From Kaustia mangrovi (GTDB taxonomy: Bacteria > Pseudomonadota > Alphaproteobacteria > Rhizobiales > Im1), in NCBI RefSeq assembly GCF_015482775.1, contig NZ_CP058214.1:2718501-2782500 (forward strand): 64,000 nucleotides of DNA, read 5' to 3'. Positions 41,927 to 50,726 of the stretch are shown one piece after another. The notes below the pieces were generated by a model, which had not been told where the DNA came from, ran no database searches, and saw only the letters and a program-made list of their open reading frames with translations. Numbering within the stretch: position 1 is the first letter of the stretch; the number at the start of each line of letters is the position of its first letter. Position numbers and translations under genes: made by a program.

Positions 41927-42319
41927 ATGTCAGCAGCTATGAAAATCGTCGGCGGGATCGTGATCTTGGCCGGTATCTTTGTGACCTTGTTTACCCCCGT
42001 GCTCGCCTTGGCGAGCGGAGTTTCGGTCATCATTTCGGGGGTGTTTCTGATCGCGTTCGGCGCGCTGATGGAGGTGTGCGAAAGCATAGAGAACAACTTG
42101 TCGGTTATCGCGAGCCAACTTCGCTCGCAGACCGGCTTTCGTCACACGGTCGCCAATGAACGACACAACATCACAATCAATGGATTCCCAGCCAAGCGCT
42201 TGAGGGGCACGCAGGTTGCGATAGACACCAGCATTGGCGAGCTGCATTTTGCCACTGCACACGAGGCACAAAGCTGGATCGCGGAACCTGCACAGGAACA
42301 ACGCGACTATCGCGGATAG
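41927..42319 (+). CDS. Small membrane protein, plus-strand singleton inside the tail operon (cargo)
   Basis: 130 aa. Two adjacent helices (about 6-23 and 27-48) then a soluble part with ITINGFPAKRLRG and FATAHEAQSWIAE. It is on the plus strand between the tape measure and tail chaperone genes, which are on the minus strand, so it must have its own promoter and is probably expressed in the lysogen. Moron candidate; possible superinfection exclusion is speculation. Confidence 0.6.
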   Translation: MSAAMKIVGGIVILAGIFVTLFTPVLALASGVSVIISGVFLIAFGALMEVCESIENNLSVIASQLRSQTGFRHTVANERHNITINGFPAKRLRGTQVAIDTSIGELHFATAHEAQSWIAEPAQEQRDYRG

Positions 42320-42327
42320 CGGACGGC

Positions 42328-42866
42328 TCAACTAAGCCGCCCCACCATCTCGTGAAACTCTTCGGGCGTCGGTGCCTCGGGTTTGGTCTCTGCACCCTGC
42401 GCCTTGTTCCAGCCGTCCACACACGCCGCGAACTGCCACAGCGACATGCAGTCGATCTGGTCGGGCGTGAAGCCTAGGACGCCACCGGCTCCGTAGAGGC
42501 TGGCGGCGGAGATTCGCCCGTTTCCTCCGCCGCCTCCTCTTTTCCCACAGGCTCGTTCGGATCTCCGACCAGACTGGCCATGAGCACCGCCCGCGCGGCC
42601 AGGACATGCTCGGCGAGCCGGCCGGGGACAACGTTGTCCTCGACCAGCTTGCGCGCCTTGGCGGCGTCCAGCCCGGCGCCGATCAGCCCAAGGCGCAGCG
42701 GCTCGCGAATGTCGTCAATCCGCCAGCGCGCCGACGATAGCCTGCCCGCGATCTCGGCGAGCCCACAGTCGCGCCGGTCTTCCAGCGCGAGGGCTTCCTT
42801 GATGGCCAGGCGAAACGTGCGCTCGTCGCCGGCCCATGTGAATGTCACGGATGCGTCGCGGCTCAT
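42328..42866 (-). CDS. Tail assembly chaperone GT-like product by -1 frameshift
   Basis: Extended version of the chaperone at 42474-42866. The ribosome would slip at GGGAAAA (42540-42546 complement), read the -1 frame without stops and end at TGA 42328-42330. This gives 179 aa: 109 shared and 70 unique. The unique part contains FTPDQIDCMSLWQFAACVDG, matching small alphaproteobacterial phage tail chaperones that otherwise lack a start codon here. It corresponds to lambda G/GT. Annotated from the sequence pattern; not proven. Confidence 0.75.
42474..42866 (-). CDS. Tail assembly chaperone G-like (gene transfer agent family)
   Basis: 130 aa. Its N-terminal half has RTFRLAIKEALALEDRRDCGLAEI and IREPLRLGLIGAGLDAAKA, the pattern of the GTA/DUF3356 tail assembly protein family. 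It is the unshifted form of a G/GT pair and probably binds the tape measure before tail polymerisation. Lies immediately downstream of the tail tube gene. Confidence 0.8.
   Translation of the reverse strand: MSRDASVTFTWAGDERTFRLAIKEALALEDRRDCGLAEIAGRLSSARWRIDDIREPLRLGLIGAGLDAAKARKLVEDNVVPGRLAEHVLAARAVLMASLVGDPNEPVGKEEAAEETGESPPPASTEPVAS
42540..42546 (-). promoter_or_regulatory. Programmed -1 ribosomal frameshift site GGGAAAA
   Basis: The minus-strand codons GTG GGA AAA put the heptamer in the X-XXY-YYZ phase (G-GGA-AAA), nearly the lambda GGGAAAG slip site. The -1 frame stays open for 70 codons beyond the slip. GA-rich sequence follows; I did not find a clear stimulatory structure by eye. 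Confidence 0.8.
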
Positions 42867-42869
42867 CGG

Positions 42870-43331
42870 TTACGCGCTCGCGTCCGTCCAGACGACTTCG
42901 CCGTTGCTGGAGAGCTCGACCTCGACCTGCACAAGCCCCTTGACGTTCTCGCGGGTGATATTGAGCGTGGTCAGCACGGCCGACATGGAGAAGTACCCGC
43001 CATTGTTCGCGAGCGTGGTGTCGAGCTTGACGCGAATGTTCTTCGCAACGCCGGACAGCATCCAGTCGCGCCACTCGTCGAACGACTCCATGGCGAGCGT
43101 GCCGGAGCCGGAGACGCCTGCCGACAGTGCGGAAATCACGCGTTCCACGAACACGGGCGCGTCCAGATCGTCGCAATCGGCGATCTCGAAATCCTGCGTG
43201 GTGCCGGACAGGTTGATGCCGGTCGAATTCAGCGCGCAGGGCGCCGCGAACTCTTCGGGGCCGGGGTCGACATTGCCGTCGCCCAGCTCAATGAGCAGCT
43301 TGGAGCCGGAAAGGGTGGTCGGTCTCGCCAT
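42870..43331 (-). CDS. Major tail tube protein
   Basis: 153 aa. Compact beta-rich protein with TTQDFEIADCDDLDAP, ALSAGVSGSGTLAME and a C-terminal NVKGLVQVEVELSSNGEVVW, matching siphophage/GTA tail tube proteins in pattern and size. It sits between the head-tail completion gene (DUF3168) and tail chaperone, the expected place. It would form the hexameric rings of the tail tube. Confidence 0.8.
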   Translation of the reverse strand: MARPTTLSGSKLLIELGDGNVDPGPEEFAAPCALNSTGINLSGTTQDFEIADCDDLDAPVFVERVISALSAGVSGSGTLAMESFDEWRDWMLSGVAKNIRVKLDTTLANNGGYFSMSAVLTTLNITRENVKGLVQVEVELSSNGEVVWTDASA

Positions 43332-43342
43332 GCGGCAGACTC

Positions 43343-43744
43343 CTAGTCAGATGGTTGGGATTGCGTGCGAACGGTCATGCGGGCGCGGCTGGTCAGCCCG
43401 TCGGGGTCGCGGGAATAGTCGACGCTGCGAACCTCGATGGTTTCGAGCGTGTGGCCGCTGACGGTCAGGTTGGACGGCTCGTTGAGCAGATCGCGGATTG
43501 CCGACGCAATGGCCTTGCACTCGGGAAACCCGACCGCGCGCGACCAAACATCGATCTGGTGGAAGCACTCACTGCCGTCGTAGCAGTCGGCATAGACACC
43601 GACCGTCTGGCCGGTGCCGACCGTCACACGGGGGAACGGATCCGACTCCGGCACGGTGTCGAACACATTGTCGCCGGCCGCCGTGGCCAGCGCCTTGATG
43701 GCGGCGACGACCGCCTTTTGCAGGGCAAGGGCCGGGTCGCTCAT
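43343..43744 (-). CDS. DUF3168 tail completion protein
   Basis: 133 aa. DUF3168 pattern: NVFDTVPESDPFPRVTVGTG, SRAVGFPECKAIASAIRDLL, ETIEVRSVDYSRDPDGLTSRA. Family members are head-tail joining or tail terminator proteins (lambda gpU/gpZ position). Its start overlaps the stop of the gp10-like gene as ATGA. Confidence 0.85.
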   Translation of the reverse strand: MSDPALALQKAVVAAIKALATAAGDNVFDTVPESDPFPRVTVGTGQTVGVYADCYDGSECFHQIDVWSRAVGFPECKAIASAIRDLLNEPSNLTVSGHTLETIEVRSVDYSRDPDGLTSRARMTVRTQSQPSD

Positions 43745-44172
43745 TTGCCGCTCCCCGCGACTTTCTTGGCGGCCTTCGTGGTGGCGCGCGATATGCGCCC
43801 CTTGATGCGGCGGCTTAGCGACCGGTAGGCCGGGAAAAAATACGGCTGCCCGTTCTGGTCGACGGTTCCGAACTCCACGAACGCCGCATAGAAGGCTTTC
43901 GCGTCGCCGGCATGGATCGTCACCGATAGCTCGGTGTCGCCGATCTTGCTGCCCGCTGTCACGCCGCGCACGTTGGCGTTGTCAGCCTGGAAGTTGCCGA
44001 AGGTGTAGCCGATGGAGTCGCGCAAGGCCCCGCTATCCACCGGAGCCAGCCGCCGCTGCATTTGCGTCAGCTCTTCGGCGCCCTGTTTCATGGCCTCGTG
44101 AATGTCCTTGCGGACCTGATCGGGCAGCGCCTTGAGTTTCTTCTGAAGCTTGTCGAGCCCCTTTACGGCCAT
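43741..44172 (-). CDS. HK97 gp10-like neck/tail protein
   Basis: 143 aa. GLDKLQKKLKALPDQVRK, KQGAEELTQMQRRLAPVDSGALRDSI and AAFVEFGT are the classic HK97 gp10/minor tail Z-like markers. It stabilises the tail-head junction. ATGA overlaps join it to both neighbours. Confidence 0.88.
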   Translation of the reverse strand: MAVKGLDKLQKKLKALPDQVRKDIHEAMKQGAEELTQMQRRLAPVDSGALRDSIGYTFGNFQADNANVRGVTAGSKIGDTELSVTIHAGDAKAFYAAFVEFGTVDQNGQPYFFPAYRSLSRRIKGRISRATTKAAKKVAGSGK

Positions 44173-44513
44173 CAGGACGCCACCCCGCTTTCCGCGAGCA
44201 TTTCGATATAGGCATTCTTCTCGACCATATCGGCCGCCGAGCGCAACGCGTAGACCGTGCCGGTTCGCGCATCGACCGCGCGCCAGTCAGGCGTGACCGA
44301 ACGCGTCTCCGTGCTCGACCGGACGGTGATCACGACCGGCTGGACGCCCTGCAGGCGCCGGGCCAGCACCGTCTCGCCGCCCTTGGACGGCTTCACGCGC
44401 GCGGCCACCGTGAACCGGTCTTCCCAATCGCCGGTTACGGGGTTGCCGTATCCGTCGTCAATCGGCGCCCGACGCTGGAACGTCAGACGCTCGCGCAACC
44501 TTCCTGCCGTCAT
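44172..44513 (-). CDS. Head-tail adaptor (head closure) protein
   Basis: 113 aa. AGRLRERLTFQRRAPIDDGYG and DRFTVAARVKPSKGGE with a later RSVTPDWRAV match the SPP1 gp16-like head closure family. ATG 44513 (MTAGRL) starts at the family's usual N-terminus; an upstream frame extension overlaps the next gene and is not used. It overlaps the preceding small gene by 56 bases. Confidence 0.8.
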   Translation of the reverse strand: MTAGRLRERLTFQRRAPIDDGYGNPVTGDWEDRFTVAARVKPSKGGETVLARRLQGVQPVVITVRSSTETRSVTPDWRAVDARTGTVYALRSAADMVEKNAYIEMLAESGVAS

Positions 44514-44664
44514 GGTCAACCTCGATAGCGGCGCCCGCGGCGATGGCACGGTCGGCACAGACACGCCGAACCGTACCCTCGAAGCCGGCCGGATAGGCCA
44601 GCGTCACGCGGGGCTTTTCGGGAGGGTTGAAGTCGTAGTCCTTGAGGAACCGAACGCGGGCCAT
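44458..44664 (-). CDS. Small phage protein (68 aa) in the head-tail block
   Basis: 68 aa: KDYDFNPPEKPRVTLAYPAG with a short beta-rich body (EGTVRRVCADRAIAAGAAIEV). ATG 44664 overlaps the stop of the connector gene (ATGA), and its end runs 56 bases into the head-tail adaptor. Similar small genes occur between connector and adaptor in other alphaproteobacterial phages; function unknown. Confidence 0.65.
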   Translation of the reverse strand: MARVRFLKDYDFNPPEKPRVTLAYPAGFEGTVRRVCADRAIAAGAAIEVDHDGRKVARASDVPASGAD

Positions 44665-45248
44665 CAGCGGAATACCCGCCGATGGGGCGCGAGCAACGCG
44701 TCGACGGCAAAGGGCACGGTTCCCGGTACATCGGGCGACGTGGCCTCGCGGTTCTCGTACCAGTGCCCCACCAGAAGCAAGAGTGCGTGCCTGATCGATT
44801 GCGGCACGTCCGACGGTGCCCCATAGCCTGCCGTGAACGTCACCGACACGGCGTCGGGCCGTGTGTCCGTCGATGGCCAACTTTCGCTTTCTACGCGATA
44901 GAGATACGGGCCATAGGCGTCGATCACAGGACCGCGATAGACGGTCGGCGAAAGCGTCTGCTGGTTGCCGTCCTCGTCGCAGTAGGTCACGTCGACAATC
45001 TCGCTCACGGGCGCAAGCGGCAGATAGATGACCCACGGCGGGAAGCCGCACAGGTCCAGCCGCCATGTCTGCGAGACAAGGCACTTGCCGAGAATGCCCG
45101 ACCAGCCGTCGACATAATCCGTCGCCGTCTGAATGAGCCCGGTAATCAGGGTGTCGTCGTCGGCATGGTCGACGCGCAGATGCGCCTTGGCTTCCTCCAG
45201 CGATACCGGCAACTCGGCCGGCGCGATCGTTCGAACCGGCGCGAGCAT
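44664..45248 (-). CDS. Head-tail connector (gp6-like) protein
   Basis: 194 aa. Helical N-terminus with LEEAKAHLRVDHADDDTLI and ATDYVDGWSG, and a C-terminal SIRHALLLLVGHWYENRE, the HK97 gp6/phiE125 gp8 connector pattern. It joins the portal to the head-closure protein. Confidence 0.88.
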   Translation of the reverse strand: MLAPVRTIAPAELPVSLEEAKAHLRVDHADDDTLITGLIQTATDYVDGWSGILGKCLVSQTWRLDLCGFPPWVIYLPLAPVSEIVDVTYCDEDGNQQTLSPTVYRGPVIDAYGPYLYRVESESWPSTDTRPDAVSVTFTAGYGAPSDVPQSIRHALLLLVGHWYENREATSPDVPGTVPFAVDALLAPHRRVFR

Positions 45249-45251
45249 CGG

Positions 45252-45395
45252 TCAGCGCTTCGCCGCGGCGCCGTAGGGCTTGGGATCGAGGCCGAGCGCC
45301 TTGTGATCCAGCCTGGACGCGCGCACGCGTCGCGCCACTTTGCCCTTGGTCTGTTTGGCGTCCGACGCCTCGGTCTTCGTCTGTGTCTCGGTCAT
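45252..45395 (-). CDS. Small basic phage protein (47 aa)
   Basis: 47 aa, Lys/Arg-rich (RRVRASRLDHKALGL). It starts at ATG 45395 behind a GGAGGA-like site and ends 4 bp before the connector gene. Conserved position between capsid and connector suggests a real gene, possibly a DNA-interacting minor protein. Confidence 0.5.
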   Translation of the reverse strand: MTETQTKTEASDAKQTKGKVARRVRASRLDHKALGLDPKPYGAAAKR

Positions 45396-45471
45396 TCCTG
45401 TTCCTCCGAAAGCAATGCGGGCGGCCCGAAGACCGCCCGCTCCATCACGCAACTGCCTCGATGGCCGCTGG

Positions 45472-46713
45472 CTACGCCGCGCCCATCTTCAGAACCTTGA
45501 TGGTCTCGGGGTTCTGCACGCCACCGCCCACACGCTTCGTGGTGTAGAAATTGACGTAGGGCTTGTTGGTGTAGGGATCGCGCAGCACGCGGACGCCCGT
45601 GCGGTCGACGATCAGATAGCCGCGCCGGAAGTCGCCGAAGGCAATCGGCAGCGCGTCGGCCGCCACATCCGGCATGCCCGGCATCTCCGTGACCGGATAG
45701 CTGGCGAGCTGCGCCGGCTGGCCGGCCTGATAGGACGGCTGCCACAGATAGTTGCCGTCGCCGTCCTTCAGCTTGCGCACCTTGCCCTGGGTGGTGCGGT
45801 TCATCAGCCACCGCGCCGACTGCGTGAAAGCCGACGGCAGCGAATAGATCACGTCCAGAAGCTCGTCGGAGTCGAGGGCCGTGGCCGACGCCGCCGTGAT
45901 TGCCTCGATGGCGCCCAGCGGATTGGCCGTGGCGTTCGAACCGCCGGTCACGAAAGTCAGGAAGCCGCTCGGCTTGTTCGACCCGTCGCCGGCGATGAAT
46001 GCGAGTCCCTCCTGATAGGAGAACTCGGTCTCCACCTCGCTAGCCAGCCACGCCTCCAGGTTGACGGCGGAGTCGTCCAGCATCTGCTGGGTGGCCGCCG
46101 GATTGGCGTAGATCTCGCCAGGCGCGAACGTCATGGTGCCGAAGGTCGGCGTGCCGGTCTCCGGCCGCCCATCGGTTTCGCCGACCCAGCCCGACGACGT
46201 GCCACGCAGGTTGAACACCTTCTTGAAACCGGCCGTCGAGATCGTCTGCACAGACGCGATCTGGCGCATGGGCGACGTTTCGATGAGCTGGTCGGTGATG
46301 GTGCGGTCCCACTCCACCGGAGCGAGATAGCCGCCCTCGTCGTCGGCACCCTTGTTCAGATTCGCCTGAACATCGCCCTTGCGGAAATGCGCAGTGAACG
46401 CCTCGCTGTACTCCGCGTCGTACAGGCTGGCCTCGGCCTGCCCGGCGCCGATCTGCATGGCGGCGATCTGCGCGTTCGCCTGGTCGACGGCCGATTGAAG
46501 ATCGGACACGCTGGACTCGATGCGGCCGAGCTTCTCGGTCGTGACCACATCGTCGAACTTCGCGGCGAGTTCCTTGTCCTTCTCCGCCATGGTGGCCTTG
46601 AAGGATTCCCAATCGCTGTTGAGTTCAGCGAGAAGGGCTTTGACGTCTCCGGTTGCATCGGCGCGCACGGAGACGGTACCGCGCAGCCCGCGCGGCGAAA
46701 CATGCTTGGTCAT
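45472..46713 (-). CDS. HK97-fold major capsid protein
   Basis: 413 aa. N-terminal coiled-coil scaffold (KALLAELNSDWESFKA, ESSVSDLQSAVDQANAQI) that is probably cut off by the adjacent protease, then the HK97 core with GGYLAPVEW, RQIASVQTIST, SGWVGETDGRPE, and the C-terminal FGDFRRGYLIVDR. Makes the capsid shell. Follows the portal and ClpP-like protease, the standard order. Confidence 0.94.
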   Translation of the reverse strand: MTKHVSPRGLRGTVSVRADATGDVKALLAELNSDWESFKATMAEKDKELAAKFDDVVTTEKLGRIESSVSDLQSAVDQANAQIAAMQIGAGQAEASLYDAEYSEAFTAHFRKGDVQANLNKGADDEGGYLAPVEWDRTITDQLIETSPMRQIASVQTISTAGFKKVFNLRGTSSGWVGETDGRPETGTPTFGTMTFAPGEIYANPAATQQMLDDSAVNLEAWLASEVETEFSYQEGLAFIAGDGSNKPSGFLTFVTGGSNATANPLGAIEAITAASATALDSDELLDVIYSLPSAFTQSARWLMNRTTQGKVRKLKDGDGNYLWQPSYQAGQPAQLASYPVTEMPGMPDVAADALPIAFGDFRRGYLIVDRTGVRVLRDPYTNKPYVNFYTTKRVGGGVQNPETIKVLKMGAA

Positions 46714-46728
46714 GAGACCTCCTGTTGA

Positions 46729-47577
46729 TTAAAGCTTGAAAAGGCTGGGCGCTGCGGCCCGGAACTCGTCAGCGTCACGCGTCAACGTTGCGACCGGAGC
46801 GTCACGCGTACCGGCCTTGAATTCCGCAACAAGCGTCTTGGCTTCCTGCGGTGTCATGTTCGCCGAACTCACTAGCGCGTTCTCGATAACGCGCTCGCAC
46901 GGCACGGACTTCCGGGTGTCGGCCCGCACCTTCACGGCGCCGGGGTCCAGACGGCCGTCGGCAAGGCCGGTCTCGATGGCCGACGAGGCGTTGAACATGG
47001 TGCCGTCGCCGCGGTGTCGGTCCATCCAGCCGGTGACGGTTTCCTTGTCCGCACCGGAGCGCGCCGCGTACACGTCGGCCATGGCGTCGTCCACCTGGGC
47101 CAGCAGCTCCGCCGCGTCCTGCGCGTCGAACTTGTTACCGATGACGATCCCCGACGCGTTGTGCACCATGACGAACGATGCGTTCGACATGAGAATGTCG
47201 TCGCCGGCCATAGCGATGACCGACGCAGCCGAGCCCGCCATGCCGATGATCTGGACGGACACCCTCGCGGGATGCGCCCTCAACTGGTTGTAGATGGCGA
47301 TGCCGGAGAAGAAATTGCCGCCCGGCGAATTGAGATTCACCGTCACGTCGCGCTTGCCGATGGACCGGAGCGCCGCACCGATGCGGCGTTCCGTGTTATC
47401 GGCCGACGACACCGGATCGATACCGATCTGCCCATAGATCGATATCGTGGTGTCGTCGCCATCGACCGCCGACGTGACAGCCGGGTCAAACGCCTCGACC
47501 GTCTGTTCCGGCGCCTCGAAATTGAGCCAGTCCGGTTTCTGGAACGCCTGAATCTCAGGCAGCTTGCGAAGGCTCAT
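46729..47577 (-). CDS. ClpP-like head maturation protease
   Basis: 282 aa. ISIYGQIG strand, LNSPGGNFFSG, catalytic Ser in IGMAGSAASVIAMAGD, catalytic His in FVMVHNASG, then a coiled C-terminal region. It cleaves the capsid delta domain and may act as or with a scaffold. ATG 47577 overlaps the portal end by 23 bases; the upstream frame extension lies inside the portal gene. Confidence 0.92.
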   Translation of the reverse strand: MSLRKLPEIQAFQKPDWLNFEAPEQTVEAFDPAVTSAVDGDDTTISIYGQIGIDPVSSADNTERRIGAALRSIGKRDVTVNLNSPGGNFFSGIAIYNQLRAHPARVSVQIIGMAGSAASVIAMAGDDILMSNASFVMVHNASGIVIGNKFDAQDAAELLAQVDDAMADVYAARSGADKETVTGWMDRHRGDGTMFNASSAIETGLADGRLDPGAVKVRADTRKSVPCERVIENALVSSANMTPQEAKTLVAEFKAGTRDAPVATLTRDADEFRAAAPSLFKL

Positions 47578-48829
47578 CCTGTGTCCCTGTCTGTGTCTGG
47601 CCGGGAGGCGGCGGGAGATTGTCGTTGTCCGGCAGGTCGAGCCAGTCGCGCACCTCGTCAACGGCGAGGAATGGCTGGTGTCCGCCCGAGCCAAGGCCCT
47701 TGGCAAAGAACTCGGCCTGATCCTTCATGGAGCCGCGCAAGAGCGCGCCCGCATTGAACTTGGCGATGTACAGATCGGCCTCGCGCTCGGTCAGAAGCGA
47801 GCGCTCAATGGCCTGCTGCCACGCCTCGAACCACGGGTTGAGCGCGTAGCGGACGAAGAACTGCCCCAGCACGTCGATGCCGGAGCCCCACGACGTTTCA
47901 TCGACGCCGAGCAACGGGCGAGGCACGCCGAACGGCCGCGCGATCTCCTCGATCTGGTGCTTGCGCTGTTCGATATTCTGGCTGTCACGGCCCGTCCCTG
48001 AGAACGGTTTGGCGTCCATTCCCTCTTCAAGGATCAGCCATTTGTGCGCGTTGCTCGCACCCTCCCGGCGCTCCATGCTGGCGAGCAACCGGTCGTAAGC
48101 TTCCGGTGACAGCTTGTTCGGGTGCGCCAGGGCGCCGCCCACCATCATGCCTTGCTTGAACAGACGTGCCGCCGCCGTATCCGTCTGGATCGCTAGCGCG
48201 ATGGCCTCCGCCGCCTGCTTGACCAGCGACAGGCCGGTAATGCCGTCGTCAGATATCCCATAGCGCAGGTGGAACACGTCCCGCTGAGGCAAGACTGTCT
48301 CGCCGCCCTTGGCCTTGCGGTAGACGTATTCGGGCGTCCAGTCCCGGCGCAAACGCGGGGTTATGCGGTCGGTGTCCAGCGGAACCAGATAGAGGATCTT
48401 GTTCCCGCTGCGCACGATCCGCGCATAGGCATCACCCTTGGTCCCGCTGCCGCTCGCGCCAAGCGCGCGCTGCTGCATGAGCGACCGGAACTCGAATGCC
48501 GTTTGCCACGGGTTCGGCCGGCGATGCAGGACGCGGAACAACGGGTGATCGTCGGCATTGGTGTTGTCCGCCTTGCGCTGCAAATGCAGCGGCAGCATGC
48601 CGATAGCGAAGGAAATCAGCGAGACGCATCGCAAGACAGTGGTGTTCCGCATGGCCACCCTGGGCGACACCGAAATGCCCGCCTCGGTCATGGCGCCGCC
48701 GCCCTTGCGCATAAATTCCAGCAATCGCGGATCGTCCATGCTGTAGAACTGCGCTGCCTCACCGGCCATCGCCTGCACAGTCGCGCCGCCAGACGTGGAG
48801 CGGCCGAACAGTCGTGAAAATATGCTCAT
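47555..48829 (-). CDS. Phage portal protein (HK97 family)
   Basis: 424 aa. SRLFGRSTSGG at the start, TTVLRCVSLISFAIGMLPL, RRPNPWQTAFEFRSLMQQ, RYGISDDGITGLSLVKQAAEA and FGVPRPLLG: the HK97 portal pattern. Forms the dodecameric DNA gate at the capsid vertex. ATG 48829 (MSIFSRL) lies 5 bp after the terminase stop on the minus strand; longer frames would overlap the terminase. Confidence 0.93.
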   Translation of the reverse strand: MSIFSRLFGRSTSGGATVQAMAGEAAQFYSMDDPRLLEFMRKGGGAMTEAGISVSPRVAMRNTTVLRCVSLISFAIGMLPLHLQRKADNTNADDHPLFRVLHRRPNPWQTAFEFRSLMQQRALGASGSGTKGDAYARIVRSGNKILYLVPLDTDRITPRLRRDWTPEYVYRKAKGGETVLPQRDVFHLRYGISDDGITGLSLVKQAAEAIALAIQTDTAAARLFKQGMMVGGALAHPNKLSPEAYDRLLASMERREGASNAHKWLILEEGMDAKPFSGTGRDSQNIEQRKHQIEEIARPFGVPRPLLGVDETSWGSGIDVLGQFFVRYALNPWFEAWQQAIERSLLTEREADLYIAKFNAGALLRGSMKDQAEFFAKGLGSGGHQPFLAVDEVRDWLDLPDNDNLPPPPGQTQTGTQDEPSQAA

Positions 48830-48833
48830 CCGC

Positions 48834-50726
48834 TCACACCATGAGGATACCGCGTGTCTCGTAGACCGACGAACCGCCGACCGGCTGCATGGTCGCCGCG
48901 CCAATCGCCATCGCCAGCGCGACCGCCGGGTCCATGCGAAGCGTCGACTTGGCCTTTGAGAACCACTGATTGTTGAGGAGCGGGTCAGTCTCCATGGAGA
49001 CGCCCATGATTGCCGAAATCAGGACCGGATTCCGGCGGAGCCTTATGCGCCCTTCCAGAATGAGCGCTTCCAGCTCCTCGATAGAACCCGGCATCCACAA
49101 GCCTTGCGGGGGCTCTTCGCCCGCGCGCTTGGCCTCGGCGACAAGCTCCGGATCGGGTTTTGCCCGGCGCTTGCCGCCCTGCGGATGCGCAACGGTCCTG
49201 ATCTCGACGCCGTACTCGTCAAGCTCGTCCTGGAACTTGTCGTAGGCGTAGCGGTCGAAGGCGAGCAGGTCGATACCGCGCTCCGACTCGAGCTGGGCGA
49301 ACCGCGCCGCGACATGGTCGTAGCGCACGCGCTTGCCATCGGTGGCGTTGAGGTAGCCCTGGTCAAGCCAAGTCCGGTACGGCACATGGTCGGCCTCGGC
49401 GCGCGCGTCGAGCGTTTCGCCCGGCGTCCATGCCTCTATCCACGCGTCATAGGTCGGCAGGTCGACAACGGTCCCGTCCGTGCGCTCCACCGCGGCGGTG
49501 CCCGTCTCGATGACGAACGCCGCGGCGGTCAGATCCTTCGTTCCCGACAGGTCGAGGCCGGCCGCCTTGATCGGCTTTCCGGCATGTTCGATATCCGGGT
49601 CGAAGTCGGCCAGGACGGATTCGAGCACGTCGCGCGTGATCCACGACGTATGCGCTTCCGTCCACACACAGAAGTGCAGCCGCAGGATGCCGTTGCGCTT
49701 GCCCGGAGACGATTTCGCCTGCGCGACGACACCGGCAAGATAGTCCTCGGTGAGGATCGTGTTGAGGAGCGGGTTCGCCTTCGGCCAGCACGACGGATCC
49801 TCAAGCGGATCGTCGTCCTTGTCGAGCGCACAGACGAACGCGAACGTGTCGTCGTCTATGACCTCGCCCACATAGCTGTAATCCTCGTCGGGCTCGCGCG
49901 TGCCGGCCGCGACGCGCACGGCGTGCTCGTGCTCCTCCCAGCACACCGAATTCCGGTCGCTACCGCTGTTCGTGATCATCGCCAGAAGCGGCTGGCGTCG
50001 GAACTTGAAGCCGCGTTCCAGCATTTCCATGATGGCGCGGTCGGGATGCTCGTGCACCTCGTCGCACAGCGCGAAATGCGGGCGCAGGCCGGAGCCGGTC
50101 TTGCCGGCTTCCTTGGACAGCGGCCGGAAGAACGATTGCGACTTGTGGTGGGCGATATTGAACTCTTTGCCCGCCGCTCCGCTGGTCTTCGTGCGCTTCG
50201 TGAGCGCCGGCGACTGGTTGCGCATCTTCACGGCGTCGCGGAACAGAATGTTCGCCTGATCCTTGGTCGCCGCTGCCGCGTAGATCTGCGCGCCGGGTTC
50301 CTTGTCCGCCGTCAGGCCATAGAGCCCAAGGCCGCCAGCGAACGGCGACTTGCCGTTGCCCTTGCCCTCCTCGATATAGGCGCGGCGAAACCGGCGGGTG
50401 CCGTCAGCCTTTTTCCAGCCGAACAGCGAGCCCAGCTTGAACGCCTGGCTCGGGTGCAGCTTGAACGGCAGCCCCTCGAACTGGCCTTCGTTGAGCTTCA
50501 ACCCGCGCTCGAAGAACCGCATGACGTGAGCGGCGGCCTTGTCGTCCCAATACAGGCCGCGCTCGTGACCGCGCGCCAGGTCATCGAAATGGCGGCGGCA
50601 GGCATTGCGGACATGCGGGCCCGCCACGACCTTGCCGTCGAGCACGTCGTGGGCGTAGGCGCTGACGCGATCCAGCGCGGGCGTCTTATTCGAACAGCTC
50701 GTCGTCGGGGTCTTTCTCGTCGCCAT
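48834..50726 (-). CDS. Terminase large subunit
   Basis: 630 aa. Packaging ATPase with Walker A EEGKGNGKSPFAGG, Walker B FALCDEVHEH, and a C-terminal RNase H-like nuclease domain (AAGLDLSGTKDLTAAAFV, DRYAYDK). It cuts and pumps phage DNA into the prohead. ATG 50726 (MATRKTP) overlaps the small subunit gene by 41 bases; an alternative start may lie a little downstream. HNH endonuclease gene and candidate cos region are nearby. Confidence 0.93.
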   Translation of the reverse strand: MATRKTPTTSCSNKTPALDRVSAYAHDVLDGKVVAGPHVRNACRRHFDDLARGHERGLYWDDKAAAHVMRFFERGLKLNEGQFEGLPFKLHPSQAFKLGSLFGWKKADGTRRFRRAYIEEGKGNGKSPFAGGLGLYGLTADKEPGAQIYAAAATKDQANILFRDAVKMRNQSPALTKRTKTSGAAGKEFNIAHHKSQSFFRPLSKEAGKTGSGLRPHFALCDEVHEHPDRAIMEMLERGFKFRRQPLLAMITNSGSDRNSVCWEEHEHAVRVAAGTREPDEDYSYVGEVIDDDTFAFVCALDKDDDPLEDPSCWPKANPLLNTILTEDYLAGVVAQAKSSPGKRNGILRLHFCVWTEAHTSWITRDVLESVLADFDPDIEHAGKPIKAAGLDLSGTKDLTAAAFVIETGTAAVERTDGTVVDLPTYDAWIEAWTPGETLDARAEADHVPYRTWLDQGYLNATDGKRVRYDHVAARFAQLESERGIDLLAFDRYAYDKFQDELDEYGVEIRTVAHPQGGKRRAKPDPELVAEAKRAGEEPPQGLWMPGSIEELEALILEGRIRLRRNPVLISAIMGVSMETDPLLNNQWFSKAKSTLRMDPAVALAMAIGAATMQPVGGSSVYETRGILMV

